Shown here piece by piece: positions 1 to 6,059 of a stretch of DNA of 10,872 nt (positions are counted from its first letter, which is position 1; each line of letters opens with the position of its first letter). A program made the translations under genes and the position numbers. The stretch comes from Planctomycetota bacterium (lineage in GTDB: Bacteria > Planctomycetota > Planctomycetia > Pirellulales > Lacipirellulaceae). The notes beneath the pieces were generated by a model. The model searched no databases and was not told where the DNA came from. It was given only the letters and a program-made list of their open reading frames with translations. The stretch is from assembly GCA_024278035.1 (NCBI GenBank), contig JAJRUA010000388.1:1-10872 (forward strand), read 5' to 3'.

Positions 1-2
1 CG

Positions 3-314
3 ATTACGCCGGGCGTGTTGCTCTGTGAGGCGGCCATGCAGGCGGGGGCCGTGTTGTTATCGAAGATCGCGGGCGATGCCTCGGGAAAGGTGCCGGTTGC
101 CACCCGGGCCAACAATGTCCAGTTTCGCGACATGGTCTTGCCGGGCGACACGATCGAAATCGAAGTCGAATTGACCGAACGGCTGGCGGATGCGTTTTTC
201 ATGAAAGCCAAGGTGCGGAATCTTGGCCAACAGAAAGGGGGCCAAACGGATGATGCTAAGACAAAGTTGGCGTGTCGATTCGATTTTGCTTGTACCCTAG
301 CGGAAGCGTCGTAG
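3..314 (+). CDS. fabZ: 3-hydroxyacyl-ACP dehydratase, FabZ type (3' part only)
   Basis: The frame is open from the window edge to TAG at 312-314, giving about 103 residues; the true start lies outside. It opens with TPGVLLCEAAMQAGAVLL, matching the FabZ central-helix signature PGVLxxEAxxQ(A/T)G, and the Glu of LCEAA sits where FabZ has its catalytic Glu. The partner His, about 14 residues earlier in the family, is off the window. NVQFRDMVLPGDTIEIEVEL matches the hotdog strand that follows (FRxxVxPGDxLxLxV). FabZ enzymes dehydrate 3-hydroxyacyl-ACP to trans-2-enoyl-ACP in the cytoplasm, the step before enoyl reduction. A FabI-type reductase lies 214 bp downstream on the same strand, which supports a role in fatty-acid elongation. 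Planctomycetes carry several FabZ/FabA-like paralogues, so the exact symbol is less certain than the family. Confidence 0.78.
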   Translation: MTPGVLLCEAAMQAGAVLLSKIAGDASGKVPVATRANNVQFRDMVLPGDTIEIEVELTERLADAFFMKAKVRNLGQQKGGQTDDAKTKLACRFDFACTLAEAS

Positions 315-343
315 TTTTTTTGACAGGATTAACGGGATGGACA
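315..343 (+). repeat. 9-nt periodic repeat starting at the fabZ stop codon
   Basis: T7 (315-321) is followed by GACAGGATT (322-330), AACGGGATG (331-339) and GACA. The two 9-mers fit the unit RACRGGATK. The element starts directly after the fabZ stop. From memory, GACAGGATTAACAGGAT-like elements preceded by T runs recur in intergenic DNA of unrelated bacteria. That recurrence is recollection and was not checked here. Confidence 0.5.
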
Positions 344-359
344 ATGCTCATACGAAAAA

Positions 360-399
360 CCCCCTCCCCTAGCCCCTCCCCCAAAAGTGGAGGAGGGGG
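360..399. repeat. C-rich/G-rich inverted repeat between fabZ and fabI
   Basis: CCCCCTCC (360-367) is the exact reverse complement of GGAGGGGG (392-399). A second C block at 373-382 (CCCCTCCCCC) could pair with the same G tract, so two alternative foldings exist. No T run follows on the plus strand, so it is not a standard terminator. It looks like a dispersed intergenic repeat with a hairpin-forming core. Confidence 0.45.
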
Positions 400-480
400 A
401 CTACTCGCAAGCGATTTCCTTACCTGTTCCCTTCCTTCCTTTTCTCATCGATCCGGTAAATCCAGTCTAGCTTCCTTTTT

Positions 481-520
481 TTCTTGGCGAACTTGGCGCT
501 CTTGGCGTCTTGGCGGTAAA
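481..520 (+). repeat. Tandem 9-nt TTGGCG repeat just upstream of fabI
   Basis: Four tandem units end in TTGGCG: TTCTTGGCG (481-489), AACTTGGCG (490-498), CTCTTGGCG (499-507) and TCTTGGCG (508-515), then GTAAA. The element ends 8 nt before the fabI ATG, in the leader where a ribosome-binding site would be expected, and no purine-rich Shine-Dalgarno is visible. The same layout, 9-nt units ending in GGTAAA, recurs at 9708-9740. Confidence 0.65.
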
Positions 521-528
521 TCCTTCCC

Positions 529-1365
529 ATGCCCACTGATTTTTTACAACTTGCCGGTAAGACGGTCCTTGTCACGGGGGTCGCCAACAAGAAGAGCGTC
601 GCATGGCATACGGCTAAACTGCTTACCGAGGCCGATTGTCGGGTGATTTATTCGGTTCGCAGCGAGGCGCGTCGCGAACAGGTACAAAAACTGGCTGGGC
701 CCGAGGCCGACGTGCTGGTCTGCGACGTGGAGCATCAAGAGCAAATCGACCAACTGGCCGCCGAGGTTGCGGCCCTCTGTGAGTCTCGCAGCGAGAAGCT
801 GGCCGGACTGGTCCATTCGATTGCCTTCGCGGACTACGAAGATGGTCTGCGTCCGTTTCATGAAACGACGCGGCGGGCGATGCTGCGAACGTTTGACATC
901 TCGTGCTTTTCGTTTGTGGCACTGTCGAATGCCTTGAAGGACTCGCTGGACGAGCAAGCCTCGGTCGTGACGATTTCGATTAGTACAACGGAGATGGCGA
1001 GCGAGAACTATGGCTACATGGCTCCGATCAAGGCGGCTTTGGATGCGTCGCTCGTTTTCCTAGCAAAATCCTTCAGCCGATTCAGCCAGATTCGTTTCAA
1101 CGCGGTGGCTCCCGGGCTGCTGAAAACGAGTGCTTCGGCTGGTATTCCGGGGTACGTCGATTCGTACCTGTACGCTGAGAAGACGACCTTACGGGGCGAG
1201 GCGGTCCGAACGGAGGAGGCGGCCTCGGCGGTGGCCTTTCTGCTGAGCCCCCGCTCCTCGGGTATCAATGCCCAGCGATTGGTGGTCGATGCGGGAATGA
1301 GAACGAACTATTTCGACGAATCGATTGTGTCGGCAGTGGTGGATAAAGGGGGAGGGAACGGCTAG
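529..1365 (+). CDS. fabI: Enoyl-ACP reductase, FabI-type SDR
   Basis: A 278-residue Rossmann-fold protein that should reduce trans-2-enoyl-ACP with NAD(P)H, the last step of fatty-acid elongation in the cytoplasm. The N-terminal cofactor loop [12 protein letters not shown] (residues 15-26) is the FabI form of the SDR glycine motif (GxxxxxSxA). Tyr161 and Lys168 form the Tyr-x6-Lys pair of enoyl reductases (SDR ketoreductases use Tyr-x3-Lys). [11 protein letters not shown] (196-206) matches the FabI GPIRTLAxxGI substrate-loop region, and the C-terminal VVDAG (252-256) matches the family VDGG. The other tyrosine of classical FabI, ten residues before the catalytic one, is Ile151. ATG 529 is used because the family begins about 10 residues before the glycine loop. 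It follows a fabZ-like gene on the same strand after a repeat-filled 214-bp gap, so co-transcription is possible but unproven. Confidence 0.88.
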   Translation: MPTDFLQLAGKTVLVTGVANKKSVAWHTAKLLTEADCRVIYSVRSEARREQVQKLAGPEADVLVCDVEHQEQIDQLAAEVAALCESRSEKLAGLVHSIAFADYEDGLRPFHETTRRAMLRTFDISCFSFVALSNALKDSLDEQASVVTISISTTEMASENYGYMAPIKAALDASLVFLAKSFSRFSQIRFNAVAPGLLKTSASAGIPGYVDSYLYAEKTTLRGEAVRTEEAASAVAFLLSPRSSGINAQRLVVDAGMRTNYFDESIVSAVVDKGGGNG

Positions 1366-1894
1366 GAAGCTTGGCTGTTCGTGAAGATTGGAGCTAGAAT
1401 AACAGAGGGTTTCGACGGAGAAACCGTTTCCCACTACCCGATCAATTCCGCTTGGTTGACCAACCTCGAAACGCGAAGGATTAGAAGACCGCATTGTCCG
1501 ATTTATGCCGATCAGGCCGGTGAGAACCGATTCTCCAGGTGGGGCTTCCTGAGGATTGAGAAGGTTAGGGGTGAAAAACAGTGGTCAGGTTTGGTAGGTC
1601 GTGATACTCTGTAAGTAGTGAAGCCAGCGTCGGTTGCAGCGATCCTTACGATTGCGACTGAGGCTGGTAAGACTTTTCGTAGGGAGGTTCCTCATTCGAG
1701 GGGATGTCGTAAGGGATACTTGGTAGGCCCTTGAGAGGGAACGACTGAAGAGGAGTCAGGTTTTTTTTCCTGCATAATCAAAGTGTTGTTAAGGCAACGA
1801 GGCGGGGTCTTTCCGTTTTTTTGTCACGTGTTACCGGCGGTGTTCCAAGACGGAACGCTGATCGGGCCTTTTAGTTGTGTCAGACGGACGACGG
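1366..1894 (+). other. 529-bp gap between fabI and the kinase gene, no convincing CDS
   Basis: The only open frame of note, 1381-1614 from a GTG, encodes 77 residues without a recognisable motif and looks random. Short inverted repeats occur at 1452-1463 (TTGGT/ACCAA). CCGAT is repeated near 1498, 1507 and 1528. From 1622 to 1768 the sequence is denser in hairpins and ends in T8; this part is listed separately. TGTTCCAAGAC at 1841-1851 is followed by GGAAC, giving a small GTTCC/GGAAC hairpin just upstream of the kinase start. No promoter can be assigned with confidence. Confidence 0.5.
1622..1768 (+). ncRNA. Possible structured leader or small RNA ending in a T8 run
   Basis: Several complementary arms lie in order on the plus strand. 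CCAGC (1624-1628) pairs with GCTGG (1663-1667), enclosing GTC (1629-1631)/GAC (1656-1658) and GCGAT (1639-1643)/ATTGC (1651-1655, one G-U). CCTC (1690-1693) pairs with GAGG (1698-1701). GTCGTAAGGG (1706-1715) pairs with CCCTT (1728-1732) and ACGAC (1741-1745). GACT (1743-1746) can instead pair with AGTC (1754-1757), just before T8 at 1761-1768. The last two pairings exclude each other. I do not recognise a known RNA family. It lies 126 nt upstream of the kinase ATG and could be a leader or an independent RNA. Pairing was judged by eye without folding energies. Confidence 0.25.
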
Positions 1895-3580
1895 ATGTCT
1901 GAGGTATCTTCCGACAAATTGCTCGACCTCGTTCGACGTAGCGAACTCGTTACGCCGAAGAAGCTTGACTCTTTTGTCGAGAAGCTAAAGAAACGCGCTG
2001 GTGGTTGGCCCAAAAAGCAAGAGGCTCTTTCTAAATTATTGATCGAAGCCAATCTGCTTACCCAGTGGCAGGCTGACAAACTGCTTGCGGGCAAACACCG
2101 TGGTTTTCGTCTGAAGCAGTACAAGTTGCTTGGCCAGATTGGCAAAGGTGGCATGAGCCACGTCTACCTCGCCGAACACACTGTCATGGAGCGGAGGGTC
2201 GCCCTCAAGGTTCTTCCGAGGCAGCGAGTGAAGGACCGCTCTTACCTTGCCCGTTTCAGGCTGGAGGCCCGCGCGGCGGCACGGCTCGACGACCCCAATA
2301 TCGTACGTGTCTACGACATCGATAGCGAAGGGGATACGCACTATATCGTCATGGAGTATGTAGATGGACGTGATCTCCATCAGACCGTTACCCAAGATGG
2401 CCCGCTGAAGTTTGAGGTCGCGGCGGATTACATTGCTCAAGTAGCGAATGGCCTGGAACATGCTCATCAAATGGGCCTTGTCCATCGTGATATCAAACCG
2501 GCCAATTGCTTGCTGGATGCTCATAAGACGGTCAAGCTGCTGGACATGGGCCTAGCGAAGCTGACCGATGACGAAACCTCGCTCACGCTTGCAAACGACG
2601 AAAACGTGCTTGGCACGGCCGATTACCTTGCCCCTGAGCAAGCCCTCAATAGCCACGGGGCCGACGCCCGGGCCGATATCTATAGCCTGGGATGTACGCT
2701 TTATTTCCTGCTAGTGGGCAAACCGCCGTTCCCCGATGGGACGATTAGCGAACGGCTCCTCAAGCACCAAGTAGAACAACCTGAGAGCTTGTTGAATTTG
2801 CGGCCCGACTGCCCCCTTTCGCTAGAAGATATCTGTAGCCGGATGATGCGGAAGAAGCCTGAGGATCGCATTCAGACGGCGGGCGAGGTGGCGATCATTC
2901 TAAACGATTGGCTGGCCGATCGAGGGTATTCGCCAAGCGGTTCGGGGGTGGGAAGAGGCTCGGGCACGGGGTCTGGCTCGGAGCCTGTTAGCAGTGGGAT
3001 TGGGAGTGGCATCCTAAGCCGTTTTACATCGACGGCGGTCGCTTCTTCAGCGGCGGGTACGGGCGTAGCGGGTACGGGCACAGGGAGCTCCAAGGCGGGC
3101 AGTTCGGGCAGGGGGAGCCCCTTGGATGACACGGCCAAACTGTACGCTTCGAGCGAAGTGGATACGGACGAGGACATTGGCCTCGCTCCGCTTGAGGATG
3201 AGGATGAGGGCGAGAAGAGCAGCAAGTCCGCCAAGGGCAAGAAGGCCTCCCCCTCTTCCGGGGTACTGTCGGATGAAAGTGGCCCCAAGCTCGCCGGATC
3301 AGGAGGTGCCCGAACCTCGGCAAAGGATTCGGGCATAGCCCGATCGACGAAGTCGTCCCTAAGCTCACCCTCAGGCCCTCCGAAGTCGATCTTTGACGAA
3401 GTGCTTCTCGATAAAGACTCGCCAATTCTCTCTCGCGCCACCCCCTCCTCTACCCAGTACAATCCTCTGCACCCACCCGGCTATGTGAACCCCTACATGA
3501 AGACCCCGTGGTACGTCTGGGTAGGTGTTGCCGTCGGCTTGCTGTTGACGGTCGCCGTTATGGTGTGGGCGCTGAGTTGA
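1895..3580 (+). CDS. Tail-anchored serine/threonine protein kinase
   Basis: A 561-residue Hanks-type kinase that phosphorylates Ser/Thr residues of unknown targets. Residues 1-70 form a helical module seen at the N-terminus of many planctomycete kinases. The kinase domain spans about 76-340: glycine loop GKGGMSHV (83-90), ATP-binding Lys105 in VALKV, helix-C Glu124, HRDIKPAN with catalytic Asp199 and Asn204, D217-Met-Gly in place of DFG, and APE at 246-248. Every catalytic residue is present, so it should be active. Residues about 345-535 are Ser/Gly/acid-rich and low in complexity. One hydrophobic segment (539-560) ends one residue before the C-terminus, so the kinase should face the cytoplasm on a tail anchor with no outer sensor domain. 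ATG 1895 is preferred over in-frame GTG 1877 because the N-terminal module starts naturally there. The gene is convergent with the KAS III gene. Confidence 0.92.
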   Translation: MSEVSSDKLLDLVRRSELVTPKKLDSFVEKLKKRAGGWPKKQEALSKLLIEANLLTQWQADKLLAGKHRGFRLKQYKLLGQIGKGGMSHVYLAEHTVMERRVALKVLPRQRVKDRSYLARFRLEARAAARLDDPNIVRVYDIDSEGDTHYIVMEYVDGRDLHQTVTQDGPLKFEVAADYIAQVANGLEHAHQMGLVHRDIKPANCLLDAHKTVKLLDMGLAKLTDDETSLTLANDENVLGTADYLAPEQALNSHGADARADIYSLGCTLYFLLVGKPPFPDGTISERLLKHQVEQPESLLNLRPDCPLSLEDICSRMMRKKPEDRIQTAGEVAIILNDWLADRGYSPSGSGVGRGSGTGSGSEPVSSGIGSGILSRFTSTAVASSAAGTGVAGTGTGSSKAGSSGRGSPLDDTAKLYASSEVDTDEDIGLAPLEDEDEGEKSSKSAKGKKASPSSGVLSDESGPKLAGSGGARTSAKDSGIARSTKSSLSSPSGPPKSIFDEVLLDKDSPILSRATPSSTQYNPLHPPGYVNPYMKTPWYVWVGVAVGLLLTVAVMVWALS

Positions 3581-3602
3581 GGTGGTCTTTCGCATCCTGC
3601 CC

Positions 3603-3639
3603 AGTGTTAACATTGCTCAGTAGTGTTACCCTGCTCAGT
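3603..3639. repeat. Two imperfect 18-19 bp tandem copies between convergent genes
   Basis: AGTGTTAACATTGCTCAGT (3603-3621) is followed directly by AGTGTTACCCTGCTCAGT (3622-3639), the same unit with one deletion and two or three changes. The pair sits between the kinase stop and the KAS III stop and overlaps the last codons of the latter. Flanking GCCCAGT (3599-3605) and ATTGGGC (3640-3646) can pair with one G-U, so the region could fold into a shared stem that helps end both transcripts. No T run follows, so terminator function is only a guess. Confidence 0.4.
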
Positions 3640-4660
3640 ATTGGGCCCCCATCATCAGGCAGTTGACACCTGAGCCGATTCCTAGCAAGGCCACACGGTT
3701 ACCCGGCAAGACGGCCCCCGCTTCGACGCCGAGCGAAAGCGCACTGGGCAGCGCCGCTGAGCCGGTGTTACCAAGCCACGCGAGCGTAGCGTAATCCTTC
3801 GCCGGGTCGAGCTTTAGCTCGGATAGCATCATCTTTCGGTGGGCTCCCCCCACTTGGTGGCAAAAGGACTGGTCGATTTGTTCGCGATGCCAGCCGGTCT
3901 CATCCAACAGAGACTCAAAGTTGGCGACGCCTGCTGCCACGCCGGCTCGCATCAGTTGCTCACTGTCCGTTTGCATCACTTGGGTGAGCCCCTCACTTTG
4001 ACAAAGTCCGTGGTGCGATGTATCGGCATAGGCCACAGCAGTCGTCAGCCGGCTGCCCGTCTTGCTAAGGGAAGCGTCGCAAAGAACTACCGCCGCGCTG
4101 GCCGAGCCGATCGTCAGCGAAGCCACCGAGTTTTTGATCGTCCCGCGCGTCAGTGACATGTCGGCATTGAGTTTATCAATCGTGTTGTCCACTAACTCAC
4201 GGCCTGTCTCGGTCCCTACGATTACGCCCGCCTTGATTTGCCCCAATTCGATCATCGTGGCAATCTGCAACATGCCGGACAGAATGCCGAGGCAAGCGTT
4301 CGACAAATCTTGTACCACGCAATTATGAGGTAGCCCCAGTTCATGATGAACACGACAGGCCGTGGCTGGTTCCAAGTGGTCGCGGCAAACGGAGCCGTGC
4401 AGACAAGCTCCGAAGAGATCACGGGGCAAGTCACTTTGCTCAATCGCAAGGTTGGCCGTTCGGACGCTCACGTCCCCTGGCCGCGTCCCCACCGGGAAGA
4501 ACCGTCGCTCACGGATGCCTGACATCAACTCCAGCCGCCCCTCCGGCAAACGAAGCCGCTCGTACAACGGAGCAAGCCGCTCTTCGAGCTGCGCTGTGGT
4601 AACCCGCTCGTCGGGCAAGACGTGGGCAAGGCCTTCGATACAAACACGTTGAAAACGCAC
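3635..4660 (-). CDS. KAS III-fold condensing enzyme, OleA-like
   Basis: A 341-residue thiolase-superfamily protein starting at GTG (complement of 4658-4660). The Cys-His-Asn triad is clear: Cys123 in DLSNACLGILSGM, His268 in SFCHQVGGAH, and Asn298 in WLGNTGSAALPSA. FabH normally has ACSGF around Cys; NACLG with MIELGQI after it resembles OleA, which joins two fatty acyl-CoAs head to head to give a beta-keto acid. Glu97 in RDHLEPATA lies 26 residues before Cys123, the spacing of the OleA base Glu117 to Cys143. His-to-Asn spacing is 30, as in OleA. The alternative is a KAS III of another pathway, since no oleB, oleC or oleD is in the window. It is divergent from the CPBP gene (128-bp spacer) and convergent with the kinase. 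No clear Shine-Dalgarno precedes the GTG. Confidence 0.85.
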   Translation of the reverse strand: MRFQRVCIEGLAHVLPDERVTTAQLEERLAPLYERLRLPEGRLELMSGIRERRFFPVGTRPGDVSVRTANLAIEQSDLPRDLFGACLHGSVCRDHLEPATACRVHHELGLPHNCVVQDLSNACLGILSGMLQIATMIELGQIKAGVIVGTETGRELVDNTIDKLNADMSLTRGTIKNSVASLTIGSASAAVVLCDASLSKTGSRLTTAVAYADTSHHGLCQSEGLTQVMQTDSEQLMRAGVAAGVANFESLLDETGWHREQIDQSFCHQVGGAHRKMMLSELKLDPAKDYATLAWLGNTGSAALPSALSLGVEAGAVLPGNRVALLGIGSGVNCLMMGAQY

Positions 4661-4788
4661 GGTGAGTTAAATTGGCTAGGATGAAGGAATAGGGTGGTAT
4701 TGAATTGAGATCGGGTAGGATAACTCTCTTGTATTCTGAGTAGAACCGTCCCCAGCAACAGACACGGACCCGAAACGGCCAAGTTCCT

Positions 4789-5535
4789 ATGGATCAGAAG
4801 AAAAGAGAGAAGATCGGCTGTCCAGCAGAGAAACCTCCCACAGCCGAAATCGCTGTGCTGATCGTGGCGATGCTTCTGCCAACGCTTGTGACGTTTGCCT
4901 ACTTTCGGCTGGCCGACGGGGCTCCCAGCAGTGTTCAGCAAGCGGTCTATGCCGTGGGAAAGGCCGTTCAGTTTGCCCTGCCAGTGGTAGGGGTCGGCCT
5001 CGTTTGCGGCCAACGGCTGGGTTTCGTACGCCCCACAAGAAAAGGCCTTACGGCGGGCCTCGCCTTCGGGGCCGCGATTTTTGCGACAACCTGGTTTGGC
5101 TACGCCTTTTGGCTCCGTGAGGCGGCGTTCTTTGTTCCGGCAGCGGAAGGAATTCGGCATAAGGTAGAAGGCCTAGGGCTCGCTTCGCCCTGGGCTTTCG
5201 TGCTATTGGGTATTTTCTACGCCGCCTGCCATTCACTCCTGGAAGAATACTACTGGCGGTGGTTTGTCTTTGGGCGACTCAAGCGTTGGGTGCCCGTGGG
5301 TTGGGCAGCGGGGCTCTCGGCGGTCGGTTTTATGGCCCACCACGTCCTAGTGCTCGATCTCTATTTCCACGAAACACCACTCGCAACGCTGTTTTTCTCG
5401 CTCTGCGTTATGGTTGGCGGGTTGTTTTGGGCATGGCTGTACCAACGCAGTGGATCGCTTTTTGGTCCCTGGATGAGCCATGCGATTGTGGACGCCGCTA
5501 TTTTTGCCGTTGGTTACGTCCTTCTCTTTCCGTGA
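4789..5535 (+). CDS. CPBP family intramembrane glutamic endopeptidase
   Basis: A 248-residue polytopic membrane protein with the three CPBP (CAAX protease/bacteriocin-processing, Rce1-like) motifs: Glu152-Glu153-x3-Arg157 in LEEYYWRW, Phe181-x3-His185 in FMAHH, and His231-x3-Asp235 in SHAIVD. The glutamates and histidines form the catalytic site inside the membrane in Rce1-type enzymes. Hydrophobic stretches occur at about 20-40, 57-75, 87-108, 134-150, 171-190, 198-218 and 230-247. The N-terminus (1-19) is charged and probably cytoplasmic. The substrate cannot be deduced, since no prenylation or peptide-bacteriocin gene is adjacent. It is divergent from the OleA-like gene, and the 128-bp spacer presumably holds both promoters. 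ATG 4789 directly precedes the charged N-terminus; no strong ribosome-binding site is visible. Confidence 0.85.
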   Translation: MDQKKREKIGCPAEKPPTAEIAVLIVAMLLPTLVTFAYFRLADGAPSSVQQAVYAVGKAVQFALPVVGVGLVCGQRLGFVRPTRKGLTAGLAFGAAIFATTWFGYAFWLREAAFFVPAAEGIRHKVEGLGLASPWAFVLLGIFYAACHSLLEEYYWRWFVFGRLKRWVPVGWAAGLSAVGFMAHHVLVLDLYFHETPLATLFFSLCVMVGGLFWAWLYQRSGSLFGPWMSHAIVDAAIFAVGYVLLFP

Positions 5536-5649
5536 TTGGACTCCAGTAGCACATGATCTAGTGCTAGCGTTCCCGCATGTCGCAAAATAAGCGTTGCCTG
5601 TTGCATCTTTGGTGAGGCCGGCTACTCTCACTTGCTGACTTGTACCCCA

Positions 5650-5681
5650 CTGTTCCAAGACTGTTCCAAACTGTTCCAAGA
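5650..5681. repeat. Three phased direct repeats of CTGTTCCAA
   Basis: CTGTTCCAAGA (5650-5660), CTGTTCCAAA (5661-5670) and CTGTTCCAAGA (5671-5681) are head to tail at 11 and 10 bp, close to one DNA helical turn. Read on the minus strand, they make a 21-bp repeat. TGTTCCAAGAC occurs again at 1841-1851 near the kinase start. Phased copies can be a protein-binding array, but this could also be simple tandem duplication. Confidence 0.55.
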
Positions 5682-5949
5682 CCGCCTGACAACGGTCCTC
5701 ACCACCAAGGGCTTCGCCGAGGGATCGCGAAATAAAAACCGAGAAAATGTCGCTTGGCTGAAGCGAGGATCTATTGGATTCTTGCTTTGCCGATGGCTTT
5801 TGACTCTGGCGTGTTAGGGATGACACGAGATGTAGGCACCGTGAAAAACGGAACCGCATCAATTGCACGCCTTTAGATTGGTCAATGCACTTTTACTGCT
5901 TAGACGAGCGGTGGGAGTGCGTTCTAAATAGGGTTGCAGCCTAGGTTGC

Positions 5950-5965
5950 CTCCCTTTGGAGGGAG
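5950..5965 (+). repeat. Small hairpin in the C26-like gene leader
   Basis: CTCCCT (5950-5955) and AGGGAG (5960-5965) are exact complements around a TTGG loop. No T run follows. It is the first of two hairpins within 110 nt of the downstream ATG and may be part of a dispersed repeat or the 5' leader. Confidence 0.4.
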
Positions 5966-6021
5966 CCTCGTTGCTTTCTCTCGGTGTTTTTCTAGCCATC
6001 CGTACGAACGCCTAAAACCTC

Positions 6022-6038
6022 GGCACCCCCAGGGTGCC
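6022..6038 (+). repeat. GGCACCC/GGGTGCC hairpin 21 nt before the C26-like start
   Basis: A perfect 7-bp stem, GGCACCC (6022-6028) and GGGTGCC (6032-6038), closes on a CCA triloop. It is followed by ACTGCAGGGATCGC and then the ATG at 6060. The palindromic GGCACCC..GGGTGCCACTGC pattern recalls short repeats I associate with Pirellulales intergenic DNA. That link is from memory only. Its position in the leader would let it affect translation. Confidence 0.45.
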
Positions 6039-6059
6039 ACTGCAGGGATCGCTAAAAAC

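Larger units (their letters stand above)
5536..6059. other. 524-bp gap between the CPBP and C26-like genes
   Basis: I see no supported gene here. A plus-strand frame at 5632-5817 (61 codons) and a long minus-strand frame at 5347-5868 lack recognisable domains, and the latter runs antisense over the CPBP 3' end. What the gap does hold is a three-copy CTGTTCCAA repeat (5650-5681) and two hairpins (5950-5965 and 6022-6038) close to the downstream start codon; these are listed separately. Confidence 0.5.

Noticed and set aside
272..646. 124-codon plus-strand frame across the fabZ end, gap and fabI start
   Set aside because: It overlaps two better genes in another frame, and its translation is Ser/Arg/Pro-rich from repeat DNA with no domain.
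1381..1614. 77-codon plus-strand frame after fabI
   Set aside because: GTG start without ribosome-binding site, no recognisable motif, composition like random translation.
1761..1768. T8 run as a confident terminator
   Set aside because: The stem just before it is only about 4 bp, so it is listed only as part of a possible structured RNA.
2872..3462. Long minus-strand frames opposite the kinase linker
   Set aside because: They exist because the Ser/Gly-rich, GC-rich linker codes lack stops on the other strand; the products are low-complexity mirrors.
4661..4788. Specific -35/-10 promoters between the divergent KAS III and CPBP genes
   Set aside because: Some TTGA- and TAT-like hexamers occur, but spacing is poor and planctomycete promoters are hard to recognise by eye.
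5347..5868. 173-codon minus-strand frame with a VLEQFGT/VLEQWGT repeat
   Set aside because: The peptide repeat is only the translation of the phased DNA repeat, the frame overlaps the CPBP gene, and no domain is visible.
5934..6059. N-terminal extension of the C26-like protein from 5934
   Set aside because: The extra 42 residues cross two DNA hairpins and do not resemble the family, whose homology begins at the ATG at 6060.
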